Shown here: one piece after another, positions 10,501 through 17,248 of the stretch
Layout of the letters: the number at the start of each line of letters is the position of its first letter
Position numbering within the stretch: position 1 is the first letter of the stretch
NCBI GenBank assembly: GCA_017557435.1
Contig: JAFYYR010000013.1
Location: 1-64,000, forward strand
Length of the DNA: 64,000 bases
Source of the DNA: Pseudobutyrivibrio sp.
GTDB lineage: Bacteria > Bacillota > Clostridia > Lachnospirales > Lachnospiraceae
Reading direction: 5' to 3'
Notes under the pieces: generated by a model
Seen by the model: the letters and a program-made list of their open reading frames with translations, nothing else
The model's database searches: none
What the model was told of the DNA's origin: nothing
Made by a program: the position numbers and the translations under genes

Positions 10501-11655
10501 ACAGCTAAGAGTGCATACTTCAGAGGAGAAAAGGTAGGTAACTTCAATATTGCTCTTGATAAGAGCCTTATTAAGATTATCAACTTCAACGAAGAGTACA
10601 TGTACACAGGCCGTGCTATTAAGCCTGACTTTGAGACAAATTATCCTAATATTTTAGTAGATGATAGTCTCACAGAATACTTTAGAAGAACTTACAATTC
10701 AAACGGTTCATACACTGATGTACCAGTTACTTCAGATGATGACCTTAAGAATGTAGGAACTATAGCAGCTACAGTTCATTGGTTCGTAGAGAGTGATCCT
10801 ACTCAGACTGGTGAGCAGACAGTAGAGTACAAGATTATAGAGCGTCCAATCGACGATTGTAAGGTAGTACTTGCTAAGACCCAGAGATACACTGGCAAGC
10901 CACAGACTCCAAGCTTTACAATATTCCTTAAGGTTGAGGATATTGATGGTAAATCAAGAGTGTATACTCTTAAGGATTCTGACTACACTGTTACATACGG
11001 TGGAGAGGTAAGCGGCACAGGTACAATTACAATTAAGGGTACTGGCAACTTCTCAGGCACAAGACTTGATAACTTTGAAATTGCTCTCTGGCCAATAGTT
11101 AATCTACATGTTACAGCATATACTCAGGATAGTATTTCAGTAGCATGGGCAAGAGATATGTATTCAGAGGGAACAGAGCTTGATATTGAGAACCTTGGAA
11201 CAGGCGCTATCCAGACAGTCAGAGTGGAAGGCAAGGCAACAAGCTACACATTCAAGAACCTTACAGGTAGCACAAAGTACAGAATTTCTGCACGTGCTTA
11301 CGTTGGAACTGGAATATTTAGCTCTAAGGATGTAAGCATAGACCAGGCAACTGAGATTTCAACAGCAGCATTTAGAGTTGCAAGCAACTCAGCTGGTTCA
11401 ATGACAATTACATGTACAAATTCATCAAGCGTAACCATGTACTACATCTACCGCGATGACAACACAACATCAAAGGCAGACGATACACTTATAGCAGTAA
11501 TTCCTAAGTCATCTGGTGCAGAGACAAGCTACACCAACTCAGGATTGACTAGCGGAAAGACCTACTATTACTACGTACAAGGCTACTATCTTGACAGCAA
11601 TAAAGACTTAGAGCTTGTATCAGAATCTGATTACGTAAGTGCAACAGCAAAATAA
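1585..11655 (+). CDS. Giant secreted repeat protein (3356 residues), putative adhesin
   Basis: Residues 1-35 form a signal peptide (Arg-Arg, then a Leu-rich core). Residues 36-200 are an acidic Glu/Pro/Asn/Thr-rich linker. At about 202-242 and 286-304 lie CxxC-containing, zinc-ribbon-like segments of the C..H.W...GDGTH...C..CG type. A group-2 bacterial Ig-like domain spans about 595-690. From about 700 to 3170 there are some 25-30 diverged units of roughly 75-100 residues, recognisable by YTG, GTDYT, YxNN, GTATVTITGKGNYTG and a closing FxI strand. Two fibronectin-III-like domains (about 3170-3260 and 3262-3356) end the protein. There is no C-terminal sorting signal or membrane segment. The repeats are similar in protein but not in DNA, so they are old. 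The next genes are a sortase and a sortase substrate, so a surface role is likely; the ligand is unknown. Confidence 0.85.
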   Translation: MNNSMNILRRLMAFLLALLLVTTMVGDDFYTRAEGEVIESTEESGGEENAAAPEEGGGSEYTAPEGEAPVEEVVPADVTGDITGEPGVDGEVPGQDNTGIDNPVIVDENGNIITPENGDGASNQNEANNDANTPETIDTPSDETNTNNDNIEKPSTSDENVSEEKTETPKVEEEKESEKEELEEKDEKEELAKEDEKDKECKHQWDYISNGDGTHEKICALCGESVTEDCSMEDGVCIHCGYTEEKEDEYEYKYEYTPNGDGTHIKRTIKRNKKTGEEEISDETEDCEFDADGVCIHCGFKMEDMGYKLVYTKISKTIDGVEITVKGEMPENATVEIQPISLDYAEQILDNAGKENNEVFRAYDITIYDADGNKYQPQTDGGAVEITVSGIGELNDVDDSAVEVHRVEEGNGVTKLDSSVSGSDVTFESEHFSYIIISAEETLPEESYTVQGGTKLATSAQATKYTRVTTAYIYIELEEEEDAPTLTATFYDSNSTTNDKPGTGNAIATATCAGITATNPGWYKAEFNFTYTAGTDSYVNPGDYYSIVISGFVGRNYEVKMGLSSHNTYTMTGSSAMLQPGVLGTIGLSLEEIDAPDDVTGITITSQNKTLDGDKIYYSVGETDKLIATLTPNYARSIKWTLDSGSCISLGSDGSITANSAGTAVVQAKYSDTIFAKVTITVFAISLSDTTSGSYTTNYSVEYNAQPQKPHVKLSDGTTNYGEEQLGNISYSSNKDAGTATVNVPYTSSGGVTYTFTKDFTITPKLLTWDANFASANFVIDTSKNTVSSVTGATSGLADIPLTLGTDYTVALSDKTTGTSGISYKVTITGKGNYKTEDGSNYGTYVVDTSADDISKYLEVHWVNDEEPSFEYTGKAITTPTDDWANYFIFYEAGTKKVASWVAPKTSTSGNTTATYTDNENVGDATISFAVDGYKGTLTLNFNIYELSISNNSSVVATLAKSEYTRTGEEIRPESDLTVTFKVDESTTKTLVKDTDYELTYANNTAAGIATITIKGIGNFTGQQTKSFTITPNFTDDAVIWVNQNGNYKASSSTGWKSGYSRVYTGSVIQPTAHLYLGGTRLTQTQVNSTADGYYVEWADSVTADKHKASELTANAGTKYLVCVGTGKYNGFCAAAEYTVSKVNIGTNTDISFNLNTTSFTYTADPVELKRTDYTLSFNGTDLVEGADKDFTIVYNNNHTDVTNSASFTIKASENNYTGSLSGTFAITPATIKDSNITLEYTSIAYTGAENKPGVTLTLDNGNFVSDSNYTLSYANNIAAGTATVTVTGVNNLTGAVPKSFTITSRSAANLTIKLNGYQVTDSEFSPASGSSDLYKYCSSYKPKYTGKKLRPSVEVFDGATQLSYDDFTYTYVNNENVVEYNSSNVSTLKASYVKISGQGNYYGTGDIYVFFEIQPRDLSASTIDITVAAPDWSASHTGTYSPVITIVDNGSDLISSKRGKALDPATAYTVTADSTATKAGSGYTATITGKGNYTGTVEETYGVGHDISNPTTVVLKNPYDTTENYSLSEGCYQVDYIGSDKTPYEVLTVDGATLSSSETSPSNYQYQVESRTSDAGYDLYNSHGDQNIITVVLKGNEDKGYYGTYTYKYRIKRIDLSVNGSTPSNTHISLKCENDPATRKYTGEELNLAHTTPDDGELTITYKVGSFSEELKYGADKDYTMLPETIGPDKGVTTVYVSATADSNYKNGFNYIYTIGAGELKKIDIAEGGQVYKDDSGVYWVYYTGSSINIDSNLTVYNSGNKPLTQGRDYTLNYDTTGLVNGIGTITITATGTGNYATTSTATATFEVRAIDVGGDDFKVIVGSPYYEFTGSQIKPADITVYYGTTLLREDTDYTLSYGTNTVPGKNLSDNYVQVTGKGKYQGTKKENINIYMMLRNMSISKEGNKLVAKNGLVKVELDNTTFTVGETPTAYLYYSTGTDTWSSAIDASNYTVTGSQRPGNGSVTVTGVTTGTNFVNGAITFDNVPFKTPINSDVANARLLQSDFAYTGGDINVDTYIALAYGEKDVDYTVTYPTDIKSVGAKTITLTAKPDSAFYTGSVQLTYNIKYDLNDAEISLSGTGITYGADGVYRAAYTGSDISFSVTVVCGGKTVPSASLAIDPSSKTVRNVGTHTITISKGETATDVMGDPQTIELVVSGIDITDYYRAFKQSNGSYAESYTAEFTGNDIKPTVLIKPEADSATTLVRNVDYTLEYHNCINATQTERSTYVTVTGMGAYSGTFNMYYTITPVDLSKCNISVDQAVYAGPGVPVKPAVRITYGTLTLKRGTDYQINDETAYKNNDIGATDYLEAEATRIGQPFTAYPSVTITPGTNGNYAIAGGALNADFRINKLDLRSTTVTIGKTSAEYTGDPVPLDSSMLSLEVNGQTLEYNSDYELTILNSNNSPVSEIVDKGEYTITITGIRSCDQSITKRFTVTDRSIPANYVNGTGSISITVGDVSTIGGTPTVVIKDAGVAGASVDNPVTLNDGSDSTKPTDYTITVVGNDKSGEGGWDTSKTQDSYGNYDVKEGSPYVVITGTGNYSGEQFKVPFSVGKSLPDLAAEGKFSYHKDGTYIQEFTYDGVSHLPKLTEVYVVEDDGTHTTLTEGTDFEIQVVNDSGDVDTVNAGVKTVNIIGKGRYYGTVTDSYKINTRILEGEVTWKNSYTRDTSGVNIDKVTLKLEGPDLTTLTAAKSSEIFGDASFAGYYYQEYDGKPITPTITITDGGLASGSTAQILRENVDYTVRYDDNNKYYDPTVPDAKMACVTVTFPTDSGNYAGSTTTIKAYFIIGQSSIGDGKFKVQFEREDELQLLDYAFDYTGTYITPAVVVSNTADAKLKEGTDYKVYYTTELLEDTSTESLVEANKKQPRDPGKGYVYVEGIGSYKGVLYREYKIMANMDQCTFVGYKPDGVTIDTSVEGIPDQFLTGQEIDPIFAVILYRSDGTYMTLTKNTDYTVVVSSDDNYTSTGKVTITAKSAYFRGEKVGNFNIALDKSLIKIINFNEEYMYTGRAIKPDFETNYPNILVDDSLTEYFRRTYNSNGSYTDVPVTSDDDLKNVGTIAATVHWFVESDPTQTGEQTVEYKIIERPIDDCKVVLAKTQRYTGKPQTPSFTIFLKVEDIDGKSRVYTLKDSDYTVTYGGEVSGTGTITIKGTGNFSGTRLDNFEIALWPIVNLHVTAYTQDSISVAWARDMYSEGTELDIENLGTGAIQTVRVEGKATSYTFKNLTGSTKYRISARAYVGTGIFSSKDVSIDQATEISTAAFRVASNSAGSMTITCTNSSSVTMYYIYRDDNTTSKADDTLIAVIPKSSGAETSYTNSGLTSGKTYYYYVQGYYLDSNKDLELVSESDYVSATAK

Positions 11656-11666
11656 GTAAAATTGAG

Positions 11667-11696
11667 ACAGCCTCATCTTCGGATGGGGCTGTTTTT
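11667..11696 (+). terminator. Intrinsic terminator after the giant surface protein gene
   Basis: Stem ACAGCCTCATC / GATGGGGCTGT closed by a TTCG tetraloop and followed by TTTTT, 11 bases after the stop codon. Confidence 0.9.
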
Positions 11697-11720
11697 GCGT
11701 TAATAAAAACAAGAAAAGTA

Positions 11721-11749
11721 TTGTATGAACAGACGTTTTTCTATACAAT
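11721..11749 (+). promoter_or_regulatory. Promoter for the sortase operon
   Basis: TTGTAT (11721-11726) and TACAAT (11744-11749) are separated by 17 bases, just after the terminator of the giant gene. The spacing and match make it the likely start of the sortase/LRR protein/YhhN transcript. Confidence 0.55.
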
Positions 11750-11782
11750 TTAAGTATCTATTGATATTAGGATAGGGAAGGT

Positions 11783-12970
11783 ATGTCTGAAAGAAAAAAG
11801 TTCATCATAGGCGGCTTCGAATTTGAGACCTACTATGAGTACCGAGGAGCCCAGGAGGACGTTAGAAAAATAGAGTGCATCAATCAGGAACTTGATATTC
11901 AAGACCCTGAGGTGGCCTTGCGCCTTTATAATGATATACGTGACGGTATTATTACTTTTAACAGTCCAATCGGACAGCAGTACGCAGAGCATGTGGCAGA
12001 TATAGTTGCCAAGAAATCAGCCGGCCTTCTAGATGATAGAGAGATTATCGAGGAAGCAGCTGGTAGAGCCAAGAGTACTAAGGCTTTGGGATATGTGTTT
12101 GTAGGCCTTGCAGTGGTGCTTATCGGAGTGTTTGCCAGTGTGGAGATCAAGGAAATCATACACACTAGAAAGTTGGCGAAGCTTAACGAGCAGGTAGAGA
12201 GTGCCGCAAATGCCACAGGAAACACTAATAATTCACAAAATAATGTTAATAATAGTAATGTAATTGACGATATACATTCTGTAGAGAACCAAAATGGGGG
12301 TGAATCAGGAAATACTGCACCTGCAAATGAAATTGATGATGATTTTATCCATAGTCAGTGGGATACAAATTATGCAGCAGGGGAGAGAACAATCCTTCCT
12401 GAAATGAATGAATTATACTCTCAAAATCAGGATTTTGTGGGAGTTCTTACAGTAGTAGATACAGATATCAACTATCCGGTTGTTCAGACACCTAGCGATC
12501 CAGAATATTATCTGAGACGTGATTTTTACGGTGAGAGCAGCACAGCAGGGACTTTATTCGTGGATTACAGGTGTGACATAGTTAATCCAACCACTAATAC
12601 AATTATCTACGGACATAACATGCGCTCAGGCACCATGTTTGGTGGCCTCAAGAGATATCTTGATTATGATTATTATCAGGCGCATAAGACTATAATTTTT
12701 AAAACTCTATATGAGGAGCAGACTTACCAGGTGGTAGGCGTGGGACTTTCTGAAGTAGGTTACGACGATGACGACACCTACAAGTACTACGATTTCATAG
12801 ACGCCCTTACAGGTGAGGAGCTTCAGGAGTTTATAGATAATATCCAAAGTTTATCGGTATTTGACGAGACTATTGATATTACTAGCGAGGACAAATTATT
12901 AACTCTAAGCACATGCAACACATACACCGAAAATGGCAGAATGTTTGTGGTGGCTAAGAGGGTAAAATAA
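11783..12970 (+). CDS. Class-B-like sortase
   Basis: A 395-residue membrane transpeptidase that should cleave C-terminal sorting signals and join surface proteins to peptidoglycan. Residues 1-95 are predicted cytoplasmic, one membrane helix lies at about 97-118, then an Asn/Ser-rich linker and the sortase domain from about 185. Catalytic residues are visible: His278 in IIYGHNM, Cys378 in TLSTC, and Arg386 in GRMFVV. The TLSTC form and sequence around the His are typical of class B. The cytoplasmic N-terminal region is long for a sortase. The start has a good site (GGGAAGG). The downstream gene encodes a protein with a PKTAD sorting signal, the likely substrate; the upstream giant protein has no such signal. 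Confidence 0.9.
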   Translation: MSERKKFIIGGFEFETYYEYRGAQEDVRKIECINQELDIQDPEVALRLYNDIRDGIITFNSPIGQQYAEHVADIVAKKSAGLLDDREIIEEAAGRAKSTKALGYVFVGLAVVLIGVFASVEIKEIIHTRKLAKLNEQVESAANATGNTNNSQNNVNNSNVIDDIHSVENQNGGESGNTAPANEIDDDFIHSQWDTNYAAGERTILPEMNELYSQNQDFVGVLTVVDTDINYPVVQTPSDPEYYLRRDFYGESSTAGTLFVDYRCDIVNPTTNTIIYGHNMRSGTMFGGLKRYLDYDYYQAHKTIIFKTLYEEQTYQVVGVGLSEVGYDDDDTYKYYDFIDALTGEELQEFIDNIQSLSVFDETIDITSEDKLLTLSTCNTYTENGRMFVVAKRVK

Positions 12971-13016
12971 ATAAAACTATAATCTTTAAACATTTGGATT
13001 TAGGGATGGGAATGCT

Positions 13017-14783
13017 ATGGCTAAGATGAAAAAGGGATTTTTGAAAAAACTAGGATGTATTCTTATTAGCGCATCTATTATTCTGACGGGCTTTACTTTC
13101 TTTGGCTCGACCACTTCAGAAGCAGAGGGTACATGGGAAGGCAGTACCTACGTAGTTACAGATGGACATATCGAGCTAGGAGAGCTTATGGGATACGAGG
13201 ATACCCTCACAGGAATTACTGGTGATGGCAATTTGACTATCGATGACAGTGCTCTATCAGGATTCAATTCACTTTCAACAATAAAAGTAAATGGAAATCT
13301 TAATCTAGGTTATGGCTCACTTAAGGGTGACGCAGCATTAAGCAGTGTTTCGTGCGAGAGCATGTCAGGCGCAGATGCAACTACATTCCTTGGCTGTACT
13401 AACATAGCATTTAGTATTTCTGGCGGTGATTATTATATCCACAACAAGGGACTTTATACTGGATCAAAGCTTATATATGTGCCAAGTAAGGCCGTATCAG
13501 ACAACAAGTACATCATAAAGGAAGGCACAACAGTTATTGGTGATTATGCACTTGATGATACATCAATCACTAATCTTTCATTCCAGAATAACAGTGCTTC
13601 TAGCATCCAGACTATTGGAACACACAATAACTGGCCTACAGATGGAACACACATTAATATTACAGGCGCAGGACCTACAAGTCCTATAGTTGAGTATTTC
13701 TCACACAATTATCCAAACGTAATCTTAGATGGTGCATCAACAACATACACAATTACAGTTAATGCTGTATGCGATGGCACTACATTTGATACATACACAA
13801 CTTTTAAGACAGAGGGCATCGAGCTCACTGTCAATGCAAAGTCTTACGATGGCTATACAATTAGCGGAGATTCATCTAAGACAATTACAGCTGATGCTGA
13901 TGACACAATTAGTTTTACTTACACTAAGGAGTCTCCAGGACCTACACCAGGACCAGGACCAGAACCTACTCCTACAACTAAGTACAATGTTACTGTTGTA
14001 GAGAAGGCAGCAGACGGCACAGTATTTAAGAATGAAACAAATCAATATGAGGCTGGAGCAACAATTAGCGCAACACCTCATGATGGATATACAGCACAGG
14101 CTCCTACAACTTACACAGTAGTAGAAGCAGATAACCAGTCAGTTACATTTACCTACACTAAGAATAGTGGCGGTGGTGGCTCAGGCGGAGGAAGTTCCGG
14201 CGGTGGCTCATCTAGTGAGAGCAGCGCACCTGCACCAGTTGTAATACCAGGTACTGTATCGACAGAGGCTCAGACAACAAACAAGTATCACATTACAGAG
14301 GGTGCTAACCAGACAGTTGTAGCAGGCTCAGGTCCAGTGCGCATCGTATGTGATGGCCCAGTTGATAAATTTGTTTATTTATTAATAGATGGCAATCAGG
14401 TAGACAAAGCCAACTACACAATGGAGTCTGGCTCTACAATCATTACTCTTACAAAAGAGTACGTAGCCAATCTTGCAAATGGTGACCATGCAGTCCAGTT
14501 CCAGTACACAGATGGTTATGCATTTACAACACTGAAAATTACAGGCGGTACAGCAGCTGCAACAACTGCTGGCAAGACAACTACCACCGTTACTTACAAG
14601 GTAAGTTCCGACGGCTCTATTTCTTCAGGTCATACACAGGATAGCACTCCTAAGACAGCCGACGGATTTGATAACAGATATCTTCTTTGCCTTGCAATAT
14701 TCTTACTTGGAGCAGGCGCAATTCTCTTCAGTCGCCAGAAGAAGTTAGAAGCAATACTTGAAAGTCAGAGAGATGAGTATTAA
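13017..14783 (+). CDS. Sortase-anchored BspA-type leucine-rich-repeat surface protein
   Basis: A 588-residue cell-wall protein. A signal peptide occupies about residues 1-40. BspA-type leucine-rich repeats follow (about 45-210). Two InlB-B/MucBP-like beta units, each ending in a TFTYTK-type strand, lie at about 240-310 and 325-385, separated by a Pro/Gly linker. Then come a Gly/Ser-rich hinge (about 385-405), a further beta domain and the sorting signal: TPKTAD at 544-549, a hydrophobic helix at about 553-573 and a positive tail starting RQKK. PKTAD differs from classical LPXTG and fits the P-X-T-type signals of clostridial class B sortases, such as the one encoded directly upstream. The ligand is unknown. 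Confidence 0.85.
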   Translation: MAKMKKGFLKKLGCILISASIILTGFTFFGSTTSEAEGTWEGSTYVVTDGHIELGELMGYEDTLTGITGDGNLTIDDSALSGFNSLSTIKVNGNLNLGYGSLKGDAALSSVSCESMSGADATTFLGCTNIAFSISGGDYYIHNKGLYTGSKLIYVPSKAVSDNKYIIKEGTTVIGDYALDDTSITNLSFQNNSASSIQTIGTHNNWPTDGTHINITGAGPTSPIVEYFSHNYPNVILDGASTTYTITVNAVCDGTTFDTYTTFKTEGIELTVNAKSYDGYTISGDSSKTITADADDTISFTYTKESPGPTPGPGPEPTPTTKYNVTVVEKAADGTVFKNETNQYEAGATISATPHDGYTAQAPTTYTVVEADNQSVTFTYTKNSGGGGSGGGSSGGGSSSESSAPAPVVIPGTVSTEAQTTNKYHITEGANQTVVAGSGPVRIVCDGPVDKFVYLLIDGNQVDKANYTMESGSTIITLTKEYVANLANGDHAVQFQYTDGYAFTTLKITGGTAAATTAGKTTTTVTYKVSSDGSISSGHTQDSTPKTADGFDNRYLLCLAIFLLGAGAILFSRQKKLEAILESQRDEY

Positions 14784-14795
14784 ACAGGTGGAAAT

Positions 14796-15443
14796 ATGAT
14801 TATTCAAACTATTATTTATGTGGCATTAATAATTGGATTATTTATGGTATGTGATAATAGCTTATCAAGGAGGTACTATGTCCCATTAAAGGTGGTATGT
14901 AGTGCCTCCTTTTTGGCTATTTTATTCCTAAACCATTACTTCTCTGAGAAACTCACAATGATGATGTGGGCCTTATTTGCATGCTTCGTCGGAGATATCC
15001 TAATGGGTCTCTACAATACCTACACCCGCAAGGAGTTTATGATACTAGGCATTATAGCCTTTATGATAGGTCACGTAGGTCTTCTCAACTATATGTGTCG
15101 AATCACAGACAGGACTAGCCTGTTAATCTATATCCTGCCATGTGCATCCTGCGTACTACTGGCATGGCTGAGAAGCCACTTCCGACTCCATATGGGACGT
15201 TTATTCGTGCCATGCCTAATATACTGCTATTTCATCACTACAATGACTCTAAAGGCCATAGAATGCGGAACACAGGGTATGCCATGGCTAGCCCTAGCCG
15301 GTATCCTCTTCTGGATCAGCGACTTCACCATCATATTCCTCTACTTCTACCACTACCGAAGCAAGACCATCAAGCGAGTGGTACACTTCATAAATCTAGC
15401 CACATACTACCTGGCCATCCAGGTCTTTATATTTAGCCTATAA
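14796..15443 (+). CDS. YhhN family membrane protein (lysoplasmalogenase-like)
   Basis: A 215-residue integral membrane protein with about eight hydrophobic helices. It shows the YhhN/TMEM86 pattern: LKVV near residue 28, a GDILMG segment near residue 68 with its Asp in a helix, FMIGH near residue 88, an LAGILFWISD segment near residue 170, and a final YYLAIQ helix. Characterised eukaryotic TMEM86B members hydrolyse lysoplasmalogens; bacterial function is mostly inferred. It starts 12 bases after the LRR protein gene and is probably cotranscribed. Plasmalogens are common in anaerobic clostridia, so a lipid role is reasonable. The gene ends exactly where palindrome A2 begins. Confidence 0.7.
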   Translation: MIIQTIIYVALIIGLFMVCDNSLSRRYYVPLKVVCSASFLAILFLNHYFSEKLTMMMWALFACFVGDILMGLYNTYTRKEFMILGIIAFMIGHVGLLNYMCRITDRTSLLIYILPCASCVLLAWLRSHFRLHMGRLFVPCLIYCYFITTMTLKAIECGTQGMPWLALAGILFWISDFTIIFLYFYHYRSKTIKRVVHFINLATYYLAIQVFIFSL

Positions 15444-16070
15444 CCCTTTCATCCACAGCGCCAAGTAAGCTAAAGGCCACGCCCTCGCCCTGCCCGGGCC
15501 CGCCACCGGGGTGTGGAAACAATTTTGCGAATATTATAGTTTTTCAATATGCAAAGAGTGAACATCTGCATGTGTCTTTTTAAGAATAAACCGTTTTTAA
15601 AAATGTAGCTGACCTGTGTGGACACCTATTTGGTATCAATGGCAGTTTTACAAAATGATTCTTAAGAGGGTGTTTTGGGCTCATAATACATTCACTAAGA
15701 AAAATTAAAAAGCAGGTTTTGTATATATTTGCACCGTGGCACATTCGACATCGTGTCTCAGCGTGACCACTGCTGCCGCCGTCCTAGCGGCAGCTGCAAA
15801 TATATTACAAAACCTGCTTTATATTTTTCTAAGCTCATTCCAAAATCGCCCATAACACCCTCAGAATCATTTTTTAACTGCCATCTTAGTGTACAGTGTG
15901 TCCGCGCAGAAGCTACATTTTTGAAAACTGTGGAGGCTTGAAAAAGACACATGCCTATAAAAGATGTGAACTTTGCATATATGAAAAACATAATATTCTT
16001 GCAAAGTTACACCCTAGGGGTGGCGGGCGGGGCCAGGGGCAGGGCGCGGCTTAGCCAGTAGAAAAGGGCA
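15444..16070 (-). repeat. Giant palindrome repeat, copy A2 (complete)
   Basis: This imperfect inverted repeat of about 627 bases fills the gap between two convergent genes. The apex stem pairs 15710-15733 with 15795-15819 and contains a GC hairpin (15772-15794) and a side stem. Further pairing continues outward on both sides: the conserved CTAAG blocks near 15697 and 15831; GAGGGTGTTTTGGGC with GCCCATAACACCCTC; ATGTGTCTTTTT with AAAAAGACACAT; a segment around ATGCAAAG with CTTTGCAT. It ends in GC-rich arms (about 15476-15520 with 16007-16050). Family sense is the minus strand, from comparison with A3 and A4. I see no gene inside. Confidence 0.85.
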
Positions 16071-16072
16071 GC

Positions 16073-16097
16073 AAAAAAGCCCCGGCCAAGCGGGGCT
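16073..16097 (-). terminator. Intrinsic terminator of the SGNH hydrolase gene
   Basis: On the minus strand AGCCCCG / CGGGGCT forms a stem followed by TTTTTT, directly after the stop codon of the hydrolase. It is distinct from the adjacent palindrome A2. Confidence 0.85.
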
Positions 16098-16102
16098 GAA
16101 TT

Positions 16103-17170
16103 TTAGAGTACTGCGATGAGGTGCTGGGCGATGGCGGCGTAGCCGGCGTCGTTAGGGTGACCGGCCAAGAAGGAGCCGATGGTGTATACGCGGCCGTCAG
16201 GGGTGACATATTCCTGACCTTCCTGAAGCTGGTAGTCGGCAACCCCCTGGATGTCAGAGAGGCTGACGTAGGTGCAGCCTGTGGCAGAAGCTACGGACTT
16301 TTTGGTGCTGATGATGCTTGAGTATGCCCAGAAGTTGTCAAGCATTACGATGCGTGCGTTAGGGTTGTAGCTTCTGATGTATTTGATCATATCGGTGAGA
16401 TCCTCGGAAAAGTGGGTCTCGTGATTTTTTACGTTTTCACCAAGTTCGATGACGATGGTGCCATACTGGTAGTTGGTGATGTATGGGTCAAGGTCGTCAA
16501 GTTCCTTGTTTCTGGTGTTGGAAAATTCCCATGCTCTAAGTGACATGTAGTCGTAGGATGAGTAACCCTTTGCGGCTACTGTAAGGTGTACGTAGTCATT
16601 GGCTGCGGTGGAAGCTCCACAACCCCAGCCTGAGCCCCACCAGTCGCTGGTGGCAGGATACATGGTAATTGAATTTCCAATGAATAAAATGTCTTTTGTG
16701 GCAGTTGGTACTGGCTTTGATGTGGATGGGAGAGGAATGTCTATATATTCCTCTGATACATCCTCAAATGAAACGTAGCCGAAGTCGTCGCTGACTTTTA
16801 TTTTGTAGTAGTCGGTCTGGTCACAGGTGGCTACGATGGAAACTCTCTGGTCAATTGAAAGAGTGCCGATTATTTCAGCGGTGTCGTATGGCTCTTCTCT
16901 GACAGTGGCGTCAGCAACTGCAAAGTATGTAGCCTCAAAATCAGTGAAGGTGTATTCATCTTCTTCCTCGGCTGCAGCGGCAGCAGCTTCAGCTGCTTCC
17001 TTTTCTGCTTTTTCAGCTTCAAGTCTAGCTTGCTCCTGCTGGGCCTCGATGCGTTCTTTTTCAGCCGCTTCCTTAGCAGCTTTTTTATTTTGGATTACCA
17101 CAAGGGAACCGAAAGCGATAATCAGAATAACAAGTGAAATCCAAAGAGTTATAACAATTTTCTTTCTCAA
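16103..17170 (-). CDS. Membrane-anchored SGNH/GDSL hydrolase with SH3-like domain
   Basis: A 355-residue extracytoplasmic protein. An N-terminal membrane helix (about residues 6-26) is followed by an Ala/Glu/Lys-rich coiled-coil stalk (28-70), a bacterial SH3-like domain (about 74-143) and an SGNH hydrolase domain (about 158-355). The nucleophile motif is GNSIT at 165-169, with Ser167 in place of the usual GDS context; the C-terminal catalytic motif is HPND at 338-341 read as an HxxD variant. Substrates of such enzymes include acetylated glycans and lipids, and the SH3 domain suggests binding to cell wall. The start is TTG at 17168-17170 with AGGAG upstream. It is divergent from nnr and sits alone. 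Confidence 0.8.
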   Translation of the reverse strand: MRKKIVITLWISLVILIIAFGSLVVIQNKKAAKEAAEKERIEAQQEQARLEAEKAEKEAAEAAAAAAEEEDEYTFTDFEATYFAVADATVREEPYDTAEIIGTLSIDQRVSIVATCDQTDYYKIKVSDDFGYVSFEDVSEEYIDIPLPSTSKPVPTATKDILFIGNSITMYPATSDWWGSGWGCGASTAANDYVHLTVAAKGYSSYDYMSLRAWEFSNTRNKELDDLDPYITNYQYGTIVIELGENVKNHETHFSEDLTDMIKYIRSYNPNARIVMLDNFWAYSSIISTKKSVASATGCTYVSLSDIQGVADYQLQEGQEYVTPDGRVYTIGSFLAGHPNDAGYAAIAQHLIAVL

Positions 17171-17248
17171 AATAATTCTCCTGTCTTACAATAAGTATTA
17201 TAATTACAGTATTATAGCACTTTGGAAGTTGTTTGAGGAAAGAATAAT

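Noticed and set aside
3600-11100. Tandem DNA repeats in the giant surface gene
   Set aside because: Units are alike only as protein (YTG, GTDYT, GNYTG). Codons vary freely, so there is no DNA repeat array and no CRISPR.
15729-15991. Open frames across the apex of A1 and A2 (70-83 codons)
   Set aside because: They lie in the GC hairpin and stem, lack ribosome-binding sites, and similar frames occur only because A1 and A2 are nearly identical there.
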